The notes beneath the pieces are model-generated. The model did no database searches, was not told where the DNA came from, and saw only the letters and a list, made by a program, of their open reading frames with translations. From an uncultured Gemmiger sp. (GTDB lineage: Bacteria > Bacillota > Clostridia > Oscillospirales > Ruminococcaceae), in NCBI GenBank assembly GCA_944388165.1, contig CALXHS010000121.1:1-40897 (forward strand): a stretch of 40,897 nucleotides of DNA, written 5' to 3'. The translations under genes and the position numbers were made by a program. Below, piece after piece: positions 1 to 8,146 of the stretch (position 1 is the stretch's first letter; every line of letters begins with the position of its first letter).

Positions 1-91
1 TTTGCTTGGCTTGTGCAGTTGGCAGACCGCACTTCTATTATAGCAAAGGGAGTTTTTCTTTCTGCAGTATCGACTATAGTCTTCTTTTGAA

Positions 92-114
92 CCACTCGCC
101 TAGCGAGTGGTTTT
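92..114 (+). terminator. Intrinsic terminator, short
   Basis: An 8-bp perfect stem (CCACTCGC / GCGAGTGG) with a 3-nt loop is followed directly by TTTT. It would end a plus-strand transcript entering from beyond the left edge. No coding sequence is convincing in the 90 bases before it, so the upstream gene lies outside the window. Confidence 0.6.
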
Positions 115-124
115 CGTTATACAA

Positions 125-154
125 AAAAGCAGCCGTTGAAAAACGGCTGCTTTT
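125..154. terminator. Bidirectional hairpin terminator
   Basis: A 13-bp perfect stem (AAAAGCAGCCGTT / AACGGCTGCTTTT) with a 4-nt loop has an A-run on one side and a T-run on the other, so it can end transcription in both directions. It lies only 10 bases after the previous hairpin. Confidence 0.7.
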
Positions 155-354
155 CCTTTTGTGCGGCAAAACAAATCATTTGCAGGAAAATAGTCTGATT
201 GCGAGTGTGAGCCTTGTGGGGGATTTCCAATAGCGGATTGCGGAAAAAGCTGAACGAAGGAGCATCCTTGAAGGCTTGCGGAGAGCGGTAAAGGGAGGCT
301 GTGCCTGTGGCCCTTTACGTGACCTATTGCCTGTTATTGATATATCTGAATATG
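155..354. other. Gene-free spacer
   Basis: No reading frame here looks coding. The only structure seen is a possible stem of GTAAAGGG (about 288-295) with CCCTTTAC (about 311-318), with no T-run after it. With the flanking hairpins this makes a 450-base gene-free stretch at the left edge. Confidence 0.5.
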
Positions 355-388
355 AAAAGGGACCGGCTGTTTTCAGCCGGTCCCTTTT
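355..388 (-). terminator. Terminator of the ABC/DUF4340 operon
   Basis: A 15-bp perfect stem (AAAAGGGACCGGCTG / CAGCCGGTCCCTTTT) with a TTTT loop lies about 60 bases past the stop of the DUF4340 gene. It has T-runs on both strands and so may be bidirectional, but the only nearby gene reading into it is the minus-strand operon. Confidence 0.8.
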
Positions 389-450
389 GTGATTGCCGTA
401 TAACCGCCGTACAGGCTCTGTACGGTGCGTTTTGTATTGAGGGTAGTTGT

Positions 451-1872
451 TTAGCTGTTCTGACCCAGAACGATGCTCTGTACGGCCTCTACCACGTCCA
501 TGGCCTCGGAGCGGCTGACCAGAGACACGCTCTCGCCGTCCACTTCCACCAGGCACAATTCGCCGTCATAGCGGGTGATGCGGATGGTCACAGTGGGATA
601 GTCTTCGTTATCCAGATGCAGGGTCAGGCTGATCTCTTCCTGACCGGTGGCGGCTTCCTTGGTGAAGCTGTCTGCGGTCAGGGCTTCCAGGGCGTCGGTG
701 AAGTCGGTCAGATCGATCTCGGCATCGTTGTAGGAGTACACCCGTTCGTCGTCCTTCACAGTGGAGGTAATGGAATGGCTTTCGCCCTCCAGAGTGATAT
801 CGACCTGGGTGACGTCCTCAAAGTCGCCCCAGAACACCTGCTGATGCCGCAGAGAGTCGTAGGAAGCATCCATCATGGCAGTGAAATCGTCGCCGCTGAG
901 TTTGTAGATGATCTGGGATTCACCCACACGCAGATACGCGGTGATGTCTTCGGTGTCATCCGTATCCTCGTCGTCCTCGTCATCCGCTTCTGCGGTTTCC
1001 AGGGTGGCGCGGTCGTCGGGGGCGCGGGCAATGCTGACCACAAAGGTATCGGAAACTTCTTCCTCGTCCTCGTTGGTGTAGCTGTAATCCACCGTCACGG
1101 TCAATTCGGGATCGTTCATGCCGTAGTTCTCAAGATCTTCCGCGGTGGCGTTGTAGGTCACATACTCCGAAAGATCCGCGTTGGTGATATTGGAAAGATA
1201 GCTTTCCACCAGGCTGGTATCCAGCGGATTGCCTTCCTGGTTGAAGTAGACGTCATCGGCAGAATAGCTCTTGCCGCTGTCTTCCTCATAGGTGACAGTA
1301 TAGCTTTCAGCACCGGCAAAGGTGATGTGGGATACCTGATCGAAGGAGGGAATCTCGTCATCCAGGATCAGGTCGCTCAGTTCCACGTCAAAGGCGTCCA
1401 TGGGGTCGGTGGCCACCAGATAGACGTTACCGTCACCGATGTCCACATACCGCTGTTCATCCATCTGGCTGAAATTGCCCAGTTTGATCTGGTATGTCTG
1501 ATCGGCAGTGGCCAGGTCGATGGTGCATTCGGGATCATCCAGGCCGTACTGGCCGTAATCTTCTACATTTTCAATGATGAAGGAAACTCCGAATTCCGAG
1601 AACTGGGAGAGCAGGTCGGTGATTTTCTCATCGTCCACCGGGAAGGCTTCGTCCTCGTCGTACAGCCAGGATTCGTCCTTGTGGAAGGCCAGAGTTTCAT
1701 CTTCGATCGTCCAGGACAGGGTGGTGACACTGTCGGGATCAATTTCCAGAATCACTTCGTCGCTGTTGGCGATTTCTTCTTTGTATTCCTGATAGCGGCT
1801 GACCGCGAAAGTTGCGATACAGGCCGCCACCAGGACTACCAGCAGCACCACAATGCGTTTATACCGTTTCAT
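451..1872 (-). CDS. DUF4340 domain membrane-anchored protein
   Basis: This 473-residue protein has one N-terminal membrane segment (about residues 7-25, after MKRYKR) and then a long, acidic, probably extracytoplasmic region. Paired segments such as YGQYGLDDPE and LENYGMNDPE match the repeated fold of the DUF4340 family. A very acidic linker (about residues 290-310, rich in D and E) breaks the protein. It is the last gene of a four-gene operon and overlaps the GldG-like gene by 14 bases. DUF4340 proteins commonly sit beside GldG-type ABC transporter genes. The biochemical role is unknown; a periplasm-facing accessory to the transporter is inferred from context. The assignment to family is firm, the function is not. 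Confidence 0.85.
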   Translation of the reverse strand: MKRYKRIVVLLVVLVAACIATFAVSRYQEYKEEIANSDEVILEIDPDSVTTLSWTIEDETLAFHKDESWLYDEDEAFPVDDEKITDLLSQFSEFGVSFIIENVEDYGQYGLDDPECTIDLATADQTYQIKLGNFSQMDEQRYVDIGDGNVYLVATDPMDAFDVELSDLILDDEIPSFDQVSHITFAGAESYTVTYEEDSGKSYSADDVYFNQEGNPLDTSLVESYLSNITNADLSEYVTYNATAEDLENYGMNDPELTVTVDYSYTNEDEEEVSDTFVVSIARAPDDRATLETAEADDEDDEDTDDTEDITAYLRVGESQIIYKLSGDDFTAMMDASYDSLRHQQVFWGDFEDVTQVDITLEGESHSITSTVKDDERVYSYNDAEIDLTDFTDALEALTADSFTKEAATGQEEISLTLHLDNEDYPTVTIRITRYDGELCLVEVDGESVSLVSRSEAMDVVEAVQSIVLGQNS

Positions 1873-3307
1873 TCTGCACCTTCCTTTTCACCAGAATCAC
1901 CGTAATGCCGATGCACAGATACGCCAGCGGGAACACGCCGATCATCAGACTCTTCAGCAGGGAAGAGGTGGAATCGCTGATGGTCAGGTAGTTATAATTC
2001 AGCGACTTGGAGCGGATGGAAATGGCTTCCCGTTCGCCCACCAGACAGGACAGCGAGTTCATGGCAAGGTCCACATTGGCGCCGGAAGAGTAGGCGTTGT
2101 ACATGTCTTCCAGGAACACGGAGGAGCTGAACCAGACGATCTGACCGCCGCTCTGGTCTTCGATGCTCACGGCCACGCTGAAGGGGCCGTCCACGTCTCC
2201 GTCTTCCTTCTCGTAAGTCTCCAGACTGTAGCCCGCCGTTTTGCTGAAGGCTGTGTCGGAGGTGGTCAGCAGGGAAGTGACGGTGCCGTTGGCGGAGCTG
2301 CCCACGGTCATGCCCTGGGCAATGGGCATCAGCACATAATAGTTTTCTTCGGTCAGCGAATCGGTGATATCGCTGCTGGCAATGTCAGGCATCAGCACAT
2401 AGGGCATGCCGAAAGCGTAATGCTCGCGGTCTTCTTCCACCACAATGCCTTCTGCGGCGGTCACGCCGTAGTTTTCCAGCAGGCTGTACAGATTGGGCAG
2501 GCTGCCGTTTTCGGTGGTGCCAGCGCTGACCATCAGTTTGCCGCCATTGGAGACATAATCCTGCAGCATGGTCACTTCTTCTTCCGAAAGATCGGTGGAG
2601 GGAGCATAGATCAGGATGCAGTCGGCTTCTTCGGGGATCTCATCCACCGTCAGCAGGGACAGAGTGTTGACCTCATAGTTTTCCTTTTCCAGCTGATCGG
2701 AGAAGGTGGAAGGCAGTTCCGCTTCACCGTGGCCTTCCAGCACATACAGCTGGGGCAGGTCTTCGGTCACCACATAATCAATGGCAGAGGTGATGGCACC
2801 TTCACCATCGAAAGAAGTGGTGTAGCTGTAAGAATAGACGTTGGATTCCGATACGTAAATGTCGTTATAGCTGATGTAGCGGTACCGATCGCCGCATTCC
2901 ACCACAAGGCTGTTGTTGGGCACATCCTCGTCGGTATACTGTTCCGCAAAGGTGGGGTATACATCGGGGTTGCGTTTGACCACCGAAATGTGGCCGGACA
3001 GGCTCTCGTACTTGCCCAGCAGGTTTTCGATCACATCGTCTTCCTCACCGGCCTGCACGATCCAGTAGATGGTCACGTCCTGTTCCAGGGCGTTTACCAC
3101 CACCTTGGTGTTGCTGGTGATGGAATACAGCTTGGTGGAGCTGATATCGTATTTAGTCATGCTGGTGGGCAGGGCGCTGACAAAAATGTTGGCCACGATC
3201 AGCAGTGCCAGCACCACCACTGAGATCACCAGAGAGTAGCTGCCGCCCAGCAGAGCCACCTGGCTGCGTACCGGTGCGGAAGTCTTGGGCTTTTTGGGAT
3301 TTTTCAT
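1859..3307 (-). CDS. GldG-like auxiliary component of an ABC transporter
   Basis: This 482-residue protein has a membrane segment near each end (about residues 26-47 and 450-470) and a large domain between them, the arrangement of GldG/ABC_transp_aux proteins. The N-terminal half contains a stretch typical of the family (TKLYSITSNTKVVV). The centre (VLEGHGEAELPSTFSDQL, then DCILIYAPSTDLSEEE) resembles the glutamine-amidotransferase-like fold of the IFT52/GldG group. The start codon overlaps the permease stop by one base (TGATG), so translation is probably coupled. In Bacteroidetes GldG works with GldA and GldF in gliding; here gliding is not implied and an export or cell-envelope role is only inferred. 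Confidence 0.85.
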   Translation of the reverse strand: MKNPKKPKTSAPVRSQVALLGGSYSLVISVVVLALLIVANIFVSALPTSMTKYDISSTKLYSITSNTKVVVNALEQDVTIYWIVQAGEEDDVIENLLGKYESLSGHISVVKRNPDVYPTFAEQYTDEDVPNNSLVVECGDRYRYISYNDIYVSESNVYSYSYTTSFDGEGAITSAIDYVVTEDLPQLYVLEGHGEAELPSTFSDQLEKENYEVNTLSLLTVDEIPEEADCILIYAPSTDLSEEEVTMLQDYVSNGGKLMVSAGTTENGSLPNLYSLLENYGVTAAEGIVVEEDREHYAFGMPYVLMPDIASSDITDSLTEENYYVLMPIAQGMTVGSSANGTVTSLLTTSDTAFSKTAGYSLETYEKEDGDVDGPFSVAVSIEDQSGGQIVWFSSSVFLEDMYNAYSSGANVDLAMNSLSCLVGEREAISIRSKSLNYNYLTISDSTSSLLKSLMIGVFPLAYLCIGITVILVKRKVQNETV

Positions 3308-4170
3308 CAGTTATACCTCCGCTTTTCCAGCGACTGTACCGACAAAAACAGGAAGAAAACAGCCACCGAGAGATAATACACAACGGCGGTCATGTCAAAT
3401 ACGCCGTTGACAAACACATCCAGCCGCTCGAACAGAGACAGGGTCGTCATGATCTCGGGCAGCAGGCCTTCAAACATGCTGCTGTCCATAAAGTAGGCGA
3501 TGACCACCACTGCCATGAGCCCAAGCCCTACGCCGTAGGAAAGATTGTCGTTGCGGGTCAGATAGTGGATCAGGAAACCGACGGCAGCTGCCAGAACGAA
3601 CAGAGCCAGAGCGAAACCCAGAGCCGTGGCGGAGACATACTCCGACAGAGTCACGCTGAAATAGTTCAGCACGATGACCGCCACACCGATACCGGCGGCA
3701 AAGCCCTGGTTTTCACTCAAAGAGGAGATGAACACGCCTACGGCAATGAGTGCGGCACCCATAAGGAAGAAAGCGAACAGCGAGCCGTAGGAGGTTGCCA
3801 GGTATACATCGCCGAACTGGGCAAAGATCAAAGGATAGGTGCAGATAATGGCCAGCGGGATCACAAAGACCACCAGCAGCGCCAGATACTTGCCCATGAT
3901 GACCTGATAGGTGGACACGGGCAGGGAGTACAGCAGCTGGTCGGTCTTCTGGCGGCGTTCTTCCGAAATGACACGCATGGTCAGAATGGGAACGATCACC
4001 GCATAGATGATGCTGCTGAAGCTGAGTACATACTCAAAGTTGCTCACGGCCGCCTGCAGGTTGTACAGCATGGCGCCGATGCCCACGATGACCAGCAAAA
4101 ATGCGCCGAACACGTAGGCTGTCAGGGACTGGAAATACATCCGCAATTCATGTTTGAATACAGCAGCCAT
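3307..4170 (-). CDS. ABC-2 type transporter permease, GldF-like
   Basis: This 287-residue polytopic protein has about six hydrophobic segments, starting with MAAVFKHELRMYFQSLTAYV and a first membrane span at about residues 17-38. The segment ISEERRQKTDQLLYSLPVST is the characteristic cytoplasmic loop of ABC-2 permeases. It lies 3 bases after the ATPase gene, and its stop overlaps the next start. It should form the membrane channel driven by the upstream ATPase. The substrate cannot be read from sequence. The length and loop sequence fit the GldF/NosY-like branch rather than the much larger BceB-type permeases. Confidence 0.88.
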   Translation of the reverse strand: MAAVFKHELRMYFQSLTAYVFGAFLLVIVGIGAMLYNLQAAVSNFEYVLSFSSIIYAVIVPILTMRVISEERRQKTDQLLYSLPVSTYQVIMGKYLALLVVFVIPLAIICTYPLIFAQFGDVYLATSYGSLFAFFLMGAALIAVGVFISSLSENQGFAAGIGVAVIVLNYFSVTLSEYVSATALGFALALFVLAAAVGFLIHYLTRNDNLSYGVGLGLMAVVVIAYFMDSSMFEGLLPEIMTTLSLFERLDVFVNGVFDMTAVVYYLSVAVFFLFLSVQSLEKRRYN

Positions 4171-4173
4171 GGT

Positions 4174-5145
4174 TTACGCCTCCTTCTGCCCGGCCGGTTT
4201 TTGGGCGGTGCTGGATTCGGTCAGTTCAATGAACACATCCTCCAGCGTGCCCTTCTTCAAAGTCATTTCCAGAATGACCTTGTCGCTGGCGGCAAAGGCC
4301 AGATAGATGGCGCGGGAAAGCTCATAAATGTCGCTGCGGTCGGTGCTGATGTGGGCCACCGTCCACTTGCCGCTGTTTTCCTCCACTGTCAGCTGAGAGA
4401 TGGAGGGAACTTTTGCCAGAATATGGCGCAGCTCGTCCGGAGCAGCGTCGGTGGTCAGGCGGGTCTCGTTGGGGGCCAGCAGCTTCTTTTCCAGGTTGGC
4501 GGGGGTGTCGAAGGCCACCAGCTTGCCTTTGGAGATCATCAAAATCTGGTCGCAGATGGCCTGTACCTCCGAAAGAATATGGGAGCTGAAAATAACGGTG
4601 TGGCTCTGCCCCAGTTCCTTGATGAGGTCGCGGATTTCGATGATCTGCAGCGGGTCCAGGCCAACAGTGGGTTCGTCCAGAATGATGACCTTGGGGTTGC
4701 CCAAAAGAGCCTGGGCGATACCCACGCGCTGCCGGTAGCCCTTGGACAGGTTGGAGATGCGGCGGTTGCGCACGCCGTAGATGCCGGTCTTTTGGACCAC
4801 TTCCTCGATCTGCCGGTCCAGTTCCTCCCGGTGCAGGCCCTTGGCCTCACCCACAAAGCGCAGATACTCCATGGGAGTATCATTCATGTACAGAGGCGGG
4901 TGTTCAGGCAGATACCCGATCTGGCGTTTGGCTTTGTCCGGGTCCTCGAAGATGTCGAACCCGTCAATGCGCACATGCCCGGATGTGGCCGAAAGGCACC
5001 CGGTCATGATGTTCATGGTGGTGGACTTGCCAGCACCGTTGGGGCCCAGAAAGCCGTATACGTGCCCTTCCTCGATCTCAAAGGAGATGTTGTCCACCGC
5101 CAGAAAATTCCCGTAGTATTTACTCAGGTGCTCAACGGAGATCAT
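4174..5145 (-). CDS. ABC transporter ATP-binding protein
   Basis: This 323-residue ATPase shows a full nucleotide-binding domain: Walker A GPNGAGKST near residue 40, a signature motif LSKGYRQRVGIAQ near 135, Walker B VIILDEPTVGLDP near 155, and the switch histidine in IFSSHILSE. A C-terminal extension of about 90 residues ends the protein, as is usual in GldA- and CcmA-like exporters. It is the first gene of the operon, with a strong RBS (AAGGAGG) 7 bases before the ATG. It energises the permease encoded just downstream. The closest family is the ABC-2 exporter ATPases; the substrate is unknown. Confidence 0.92.
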   Translation of the reverse strand: MISVEHLSKYYGNFLAVDNISFEIEEGHVYGFLGPNGAGKSTTMNIMTGCLSATSGHVRIDGFDIFEDPDKAKRQIGYLPEHPPLYMNDTPMEYLRFVGEAKGLHREELDRQIEEVVQKTGIYGVRNRRISNLSKGYRQRVGIAQALLGNPKVIILDEPTVGLDPLQIIEIRDLIKELGQSHTVIFSSHILSEVQAICDQILMISKGKLVAFDTPANLEKKLLAPNETRLTTDAAPDELRHILAKVPSISQLTVEENSGKWTVAHISTDRSDIYELSRAIYLAFAASDKVILEMTLKKGTLEDVFIELTESSTAQKPAGQKEA

Positions 5146-5389
5146 CTTGCGCCTCCTTGTTCCTCTTTTTCATGTGTATCCATCCTTTCCTGTGGATTTG
5201 TTCATCCCGTCCGTTTGGCAAGGGCCTCGGGGCGGTTTCACAGAAAGTATAGGTGCCGAATATCAACTTCCGGTCAAGTTTTGCCCCATACGGTGCAGGT
5301 TTCTAAAAACTTTCACCATTTTCATACGGGTTCGTCGCAGGTTGGGGGTAACATGGGCACAGTACGTAAATGGGAAGGGGAGACAAGGG

Positions 5390-6061
5390 ATGTTTCGCAT
5401 CCTTGTAGCGGAAGATGACAAAGGCACCCGGCGGTTGATGCAGGACACGCTGGCGGACGCAGGGTATGAGCCCATGCTGGCTGCCGACGGGCAGGAGGCA
5501 CTGGACCTGCTGAACAAAAAACATGTGGATCTGCTGGTTCTGGATGTGATGATGCCCAAGCTGGACGGTTTTTCTCTGTTGTCGGCTCTGCGGCGGGAAG
5601 GCAGCCAGCTGCCGGTACTGATGCTCACCGCCAAGGAGGCCCTGGCAGACAAGAAGCAGGGGCTTCGCCTGGGCGCAGATGACTATATGACAAAACCGGC
5701 GGACGAGGAAGAAATGCTGCTGCGCATCGGAGCGCTTCTGCGCCGGGCACAGGCCATCAGCAGCCGCCGGCTGACAGTGGGCGGCACCACACTGGTGTAT
5801 GATGATCTTTCGGTGGAATGGGACGGGCATGTGACCGATCTGCCACGCAAGGAGTTCCAATTGCTGTACAAGCTGCTCTCCTGCCCGGACAAGACCTTCA
5901 CCCGCCGACAGATGATGGATGAGATATGGGACATGGCCACCGACAGCGACGAGCATACCGTGAATGTGCATATCAACCGACTGCGGGACCGATTCAAGGA
6001 TAACAAGGATTTTGCCATCGTTACCGTGCGGGGGCTGGGGTACAAGGCGGTGCGGCTGTGA
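5390..6061 (+). CDS. OmpR/PhoB-family response regulator
   Basis: This 223-residue protein has an N-terminal receiver domain with an acidic pocket (EDD at 8-10), the phospho-acceptor Asp52 in LVLDVMMPKLDG, the Thr in MLTAKE and the Lys in YMTKPAD. A C-terminal winged-helix DNA-binding domain follows (about residues 125-223, with LPRKEFQLLYKLL and a conserved ending TVRGLGYKAVRL). The frame stays open upstream, but this ATG follows GGGAAGGGGAGACAAGGG and begins exactly at the receiver fold, so it is the supported start. It is transcribed with the kinase gene (one-base overlap) and divergently from the ABC operon. It may control that operon, but no operator could be shown. Confidence 0.93.
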   Translation: MFRILVAEDDKGTRRLMQDTLADAGYEPMLAADGQEALDLLNKKHVDLLVLDVMMPKLDGFSLLSALRREGSQLPVLMLTAKEALADKKQGLRLGADDYMTKPADEEEMLLRIGALLRRAQAISSRRLTVGGTTLVYDDLSVEWDGHVTDLPRKEFQLLYKLLSCPDKTFTRRQMMDEIWDMATDSDEHTVNVHINRLRDRFKDNKDFAIVTVRGLGYKAVRL

Positions 6062-7089
6062 TGCGGCGTTTGATGGACTCCACCCGTTGGCGGTTCATTG
6101 CCTGCGTGGTAGTCAGCAACCTGCTGTCGGGGCTGGTGTCAATATTTGTCTGGATGCCTCTGGCGGATCGTCTGCTGACCCGGGAAAAACCGCTGGGGCC
6201 CTGGATGCCCATGCTGTTGTCCATCCTGCTGGCCATACCCATCTCTTCCTTTATCAGCCGGGTGTCGGCCAAGCCTATTCAGGATATGGTAGAGGCCACC
6301 AAATCCATCTCACGGGGAGATTACACCGTGCGGGTAGAGGAGGGCGGGAGCGGCGACATTGCCGAACTGCTGCGCAGCTTCAACCGCATGACCGCCGAAC
6401 TGGGCAGCACCGAGATGATGCGCAACGACTTCATCAATACATTTTCCCACGAATTCAAGACACCCATTGTCTCTATCCGGGGCTTTGCCCGGCGGCTGCG
6501 CCGTGGCGGGCTGACCCCGGAACGGCAGAACGAATACCTGGATTTTATTGCGGAGGAATCCGAAAGACTTTCCAAGCTGGCCAGCAATGTGCTCTTGATT
6601 TCCCGATATGAAAACCAGAAACTGGTGGGGGAACAGATGGATTATGATTTGGATGAGCAGATACGTACCTGTGTGTTGAGGCTGGAAAGCCAGTGGTCGC
6701 CCCGGGGACTGATCTTTGAACTGGACCTGGCCCATCTGCCTTGCCGTAACAACAGCGAAATGATGGAACACGTCTGGATGAACCTCATCGGCAACGCCAT
6801 CAAATTCAGCCGGGACGGCGGCGTGATCTTTATTTCCGGCAAAATGGAAAACGCCTTCATCACGGTGAGCATCCGCGATGAAGGCGTAGGTATCCGGCCA
6901 GAGGATCTGGGGCATATATTCGATAAATTCTATCAGGGAGATTCCTCCCGTGCGTCGGCAGGCAATGGCCTGGGACTGGCACTGGTACACCGCATTGTGG
7001 AACTGGGCGGCGGCACCATCACCGCCGAGAGTACGGTGGGAAAGGGGACTACGTTCCGATTGGAACTGCCCGCCAACAGTCCGGGATGA
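6061..7089 (+). CDS. Sensor histidine kinase with short extracytoplasmic loop
   Basis: This 342-residue kinase has two membrane spans (about residues 11-31 and 48-66) joined by a loop of fewer than 20 residues. A HAMP linker (ISRGDYTVRVEEG) follows, then a HisKA domain with the phospho-histidine in FSHEFKTP, an N box (MNLIGNAIKF), G1 (DEGVGI) and G2 (NGLGLALVH). The missing sensor domain is like intramembrane-sensing kinases, which often monitor envelope stress or a partner transporter. The ATG overlaps the regulator stop as TGATG; a GTG three bases earlier is a possible alternative. The signal is unknown. The divergent ABC exporter is a candidate partner by position only. Confidence 0.92.
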   Translation: MRRLMDSTRWRFIACVVVSNLLSGLVSIFVWMPLADRLLTREKPLGPWMPMLLSILLAIPISSFISRVSAKPIQDMVEATKSISRGDYTVRVEEGGSGDIAELLRSFNRMTAELGSTEMMRNDFINTFSHEFKTPIVSIRGFARRLRRGGLTPERQNEYLDFIAEESERLSKLASNVLLISRYENQKLVGEQMDYDLDEQIRTCVLRLESQWSPRGLIFELDLAHLPCRNNSEMMEHVWMNLIGNAIKFSRDGGVIFISGKMENAFITVSIRDEGVGIRPEDLGHIFDKFYQGDSSRASAGNGLGLALVHRIVELGGGTITAESTVGKGTTFRLELPANSPG

Positions 7090-7126
7090 GCAATAACTGG
7101 CCGACATCTCCATTACTTGACTTCCA

Positions 7127-7186
7127 ACAACAAACCCGCCCCTTTGACGCGGCCATGGATGATGCGTCAGGGGGGCGGGGTTTGCT
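7127..7186. terminator. Bidirectional terminator between convergent genes
   Basis: CAAACCCGCCCC at 7131-7142 pairs with GGGGCGGGGTTTG at 7172-7184, with a further inner pairing of TGACGC and GCGTCA. T-rich flanks occur on both sides. It sits between the plus-strand kinase gene and the minus-strand pseudouridine synthase gene and can serve both. Confidence 0.75.
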
Positions 7187-7201
7187 GTTTGATTCAGAGG
7201 A

Positions 7202-8146
7202 TTATTTCAGCGTTCCGTCCAGAATCTGCTGGTAGTACCAGGGTTTGGGGGCGTGGAATACCTTTCCGGCCAGAGCAGTGTATCTCTCTTCCCGGATTTC
7301 CCGGGGAAAGGCCAGTTCCCAGGCACAAAGAGCCTGGTATTTCAATTTCAGCTCCCGGTTGGCGGCGTTGTTGCCGTATTTGCTGTCTCCCAGAATGGGG
7401 CAGCCGATGCTGGCCATGTGGGCCCGGATCTGGTGGGTTCGTCCGGTGACCAACCCCACCCGCAGCAGGGCCAGACGGCCACTCACAGCAATGGTATCGT
7501 AGGATGTAATAATCTCCTTGGCGCCGGGGCGAGGCGTATCCAGCACCCGCACCTGGCCCTTTTCCGCATCCTTGAAAAGGAACCCTTTTAGGGTATCCGC
7601 CGGGGGCACGGGACGGCCGAAGGTGACGCAGAGGTAAGTCTTTCGAATCTGGTGTTCCCGGATGGCGTCGGTCAGGAACTGTTCAGTTTCGGGGGTCTTG
7701 GCCAGCAGGACCAGGCCGCTGGTGCCGGTGTCCAGACGGTGGCACAGGCGGATGTCGCTTTCCTTGGCAAGACGCTTTTCCTCGTACAGGCGGCGCAGCA
7801 CCCGCGCCCGTAAGGTGTCGGAGTCTTCGCCATCCACCGGGATACCGGCAGGCTTGAGAGCCACGATCAGATCGTCGTTTTCATAAATCAGTTCCGCAGG
7901 GGCACGGCAGGACATGAACCAGGGGCCGTCCTGTGCAGCCAGACCCAGCTGTTCGTCCAACAGGTAAATACGGATCACATCCCCGTTCTGTACCCGGGTG
8001 GAGAGCGGCTGCTTTTTTCCGTTCAGTTTGATCTTGTTTTCCCGCAGGGCTTTGTTCAGCCGCCCGGGCCCCAGAACGGGAAACTGCTGCATCAGGTATT
8101 TGTCCAGCCGCACTGGCAGAAGGGATCGTACTTTCAGTTCTTGCAT
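7202..8146 (-). CDS. RluA-family 23S rRNA pseudouridine synthase
   Basis: This 314-residue protein has an N-terminal S4 RNA-binding domain (about residues 1-65) and a C-terminal pseudouridine synthase domain. The catalytic motif HRLDTGTSGLVLLAKT holds the catalytic Asp, and the family motifs GRTHQIRAHMA and ILGDSKYG follow. An in-frame start lies 27 bases upstream at 8173, but the ATG at 8146 has GGAG at good spacing and begins at the S4 domain (MQELKVRS), so it is preferred. The gene overlaps the end of the preceding membrane-protein gene by 13 bases. The family converts uridine to pseudouridine in RNA; the exact target (RluC/D-type site or other) cannot be told here. Confidence 0.9.
   Translation of the reverse strand: MQELKVRSLLPVRLDKYLMQQFPVLGPGRLNKALRENKIKLNGKKQPLSTRVQNGDVIRIYLLDEQLGLAAQDGPWFMSCRAPAELIYENDDLIVALKPAGIPVDGEDSDTLRARVLRRLYEEKRLAKESDIRLCHRLDTGTSGLVLLAKTPETEQFLTDAIREHQIRKTYLCVTFGRPVPPADTLKGFLFKDAEKGQVRVLDTPRPGAKEIITSYDTIAVSGRLALLRVGLVTGRTHQIRAHMASIGCPILGDSKYGNNAANRELKLKYQALCAWELAFPREIREERYTALAGKVFHAPKPWYYQQILDGTLK

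Noticed and set aside
36-41. TATAAT on the minus strand near the left edge, a possible -10 box for a gene leaving the window
   Set aside because: No -35 box is found at 16-18 bases, and any gene it would serve lies outside the window.
5230-5290. Possible promoter of the ABC operon on the minus strand (TTGACC and TATACT)
   Set aside because: The two boxes are 20 bases apart, too far for a normal sigma-A promoter, so the promoter of this operon is left unassigned.
3205-5418. A 737-codon open frame on the plus strand opposite the ABC operon
   Set aside because: It is antisense to four clear genes, is rich in His, Gln and Gly without any domain, and arises from the codon bias of the real minus-strand genes.
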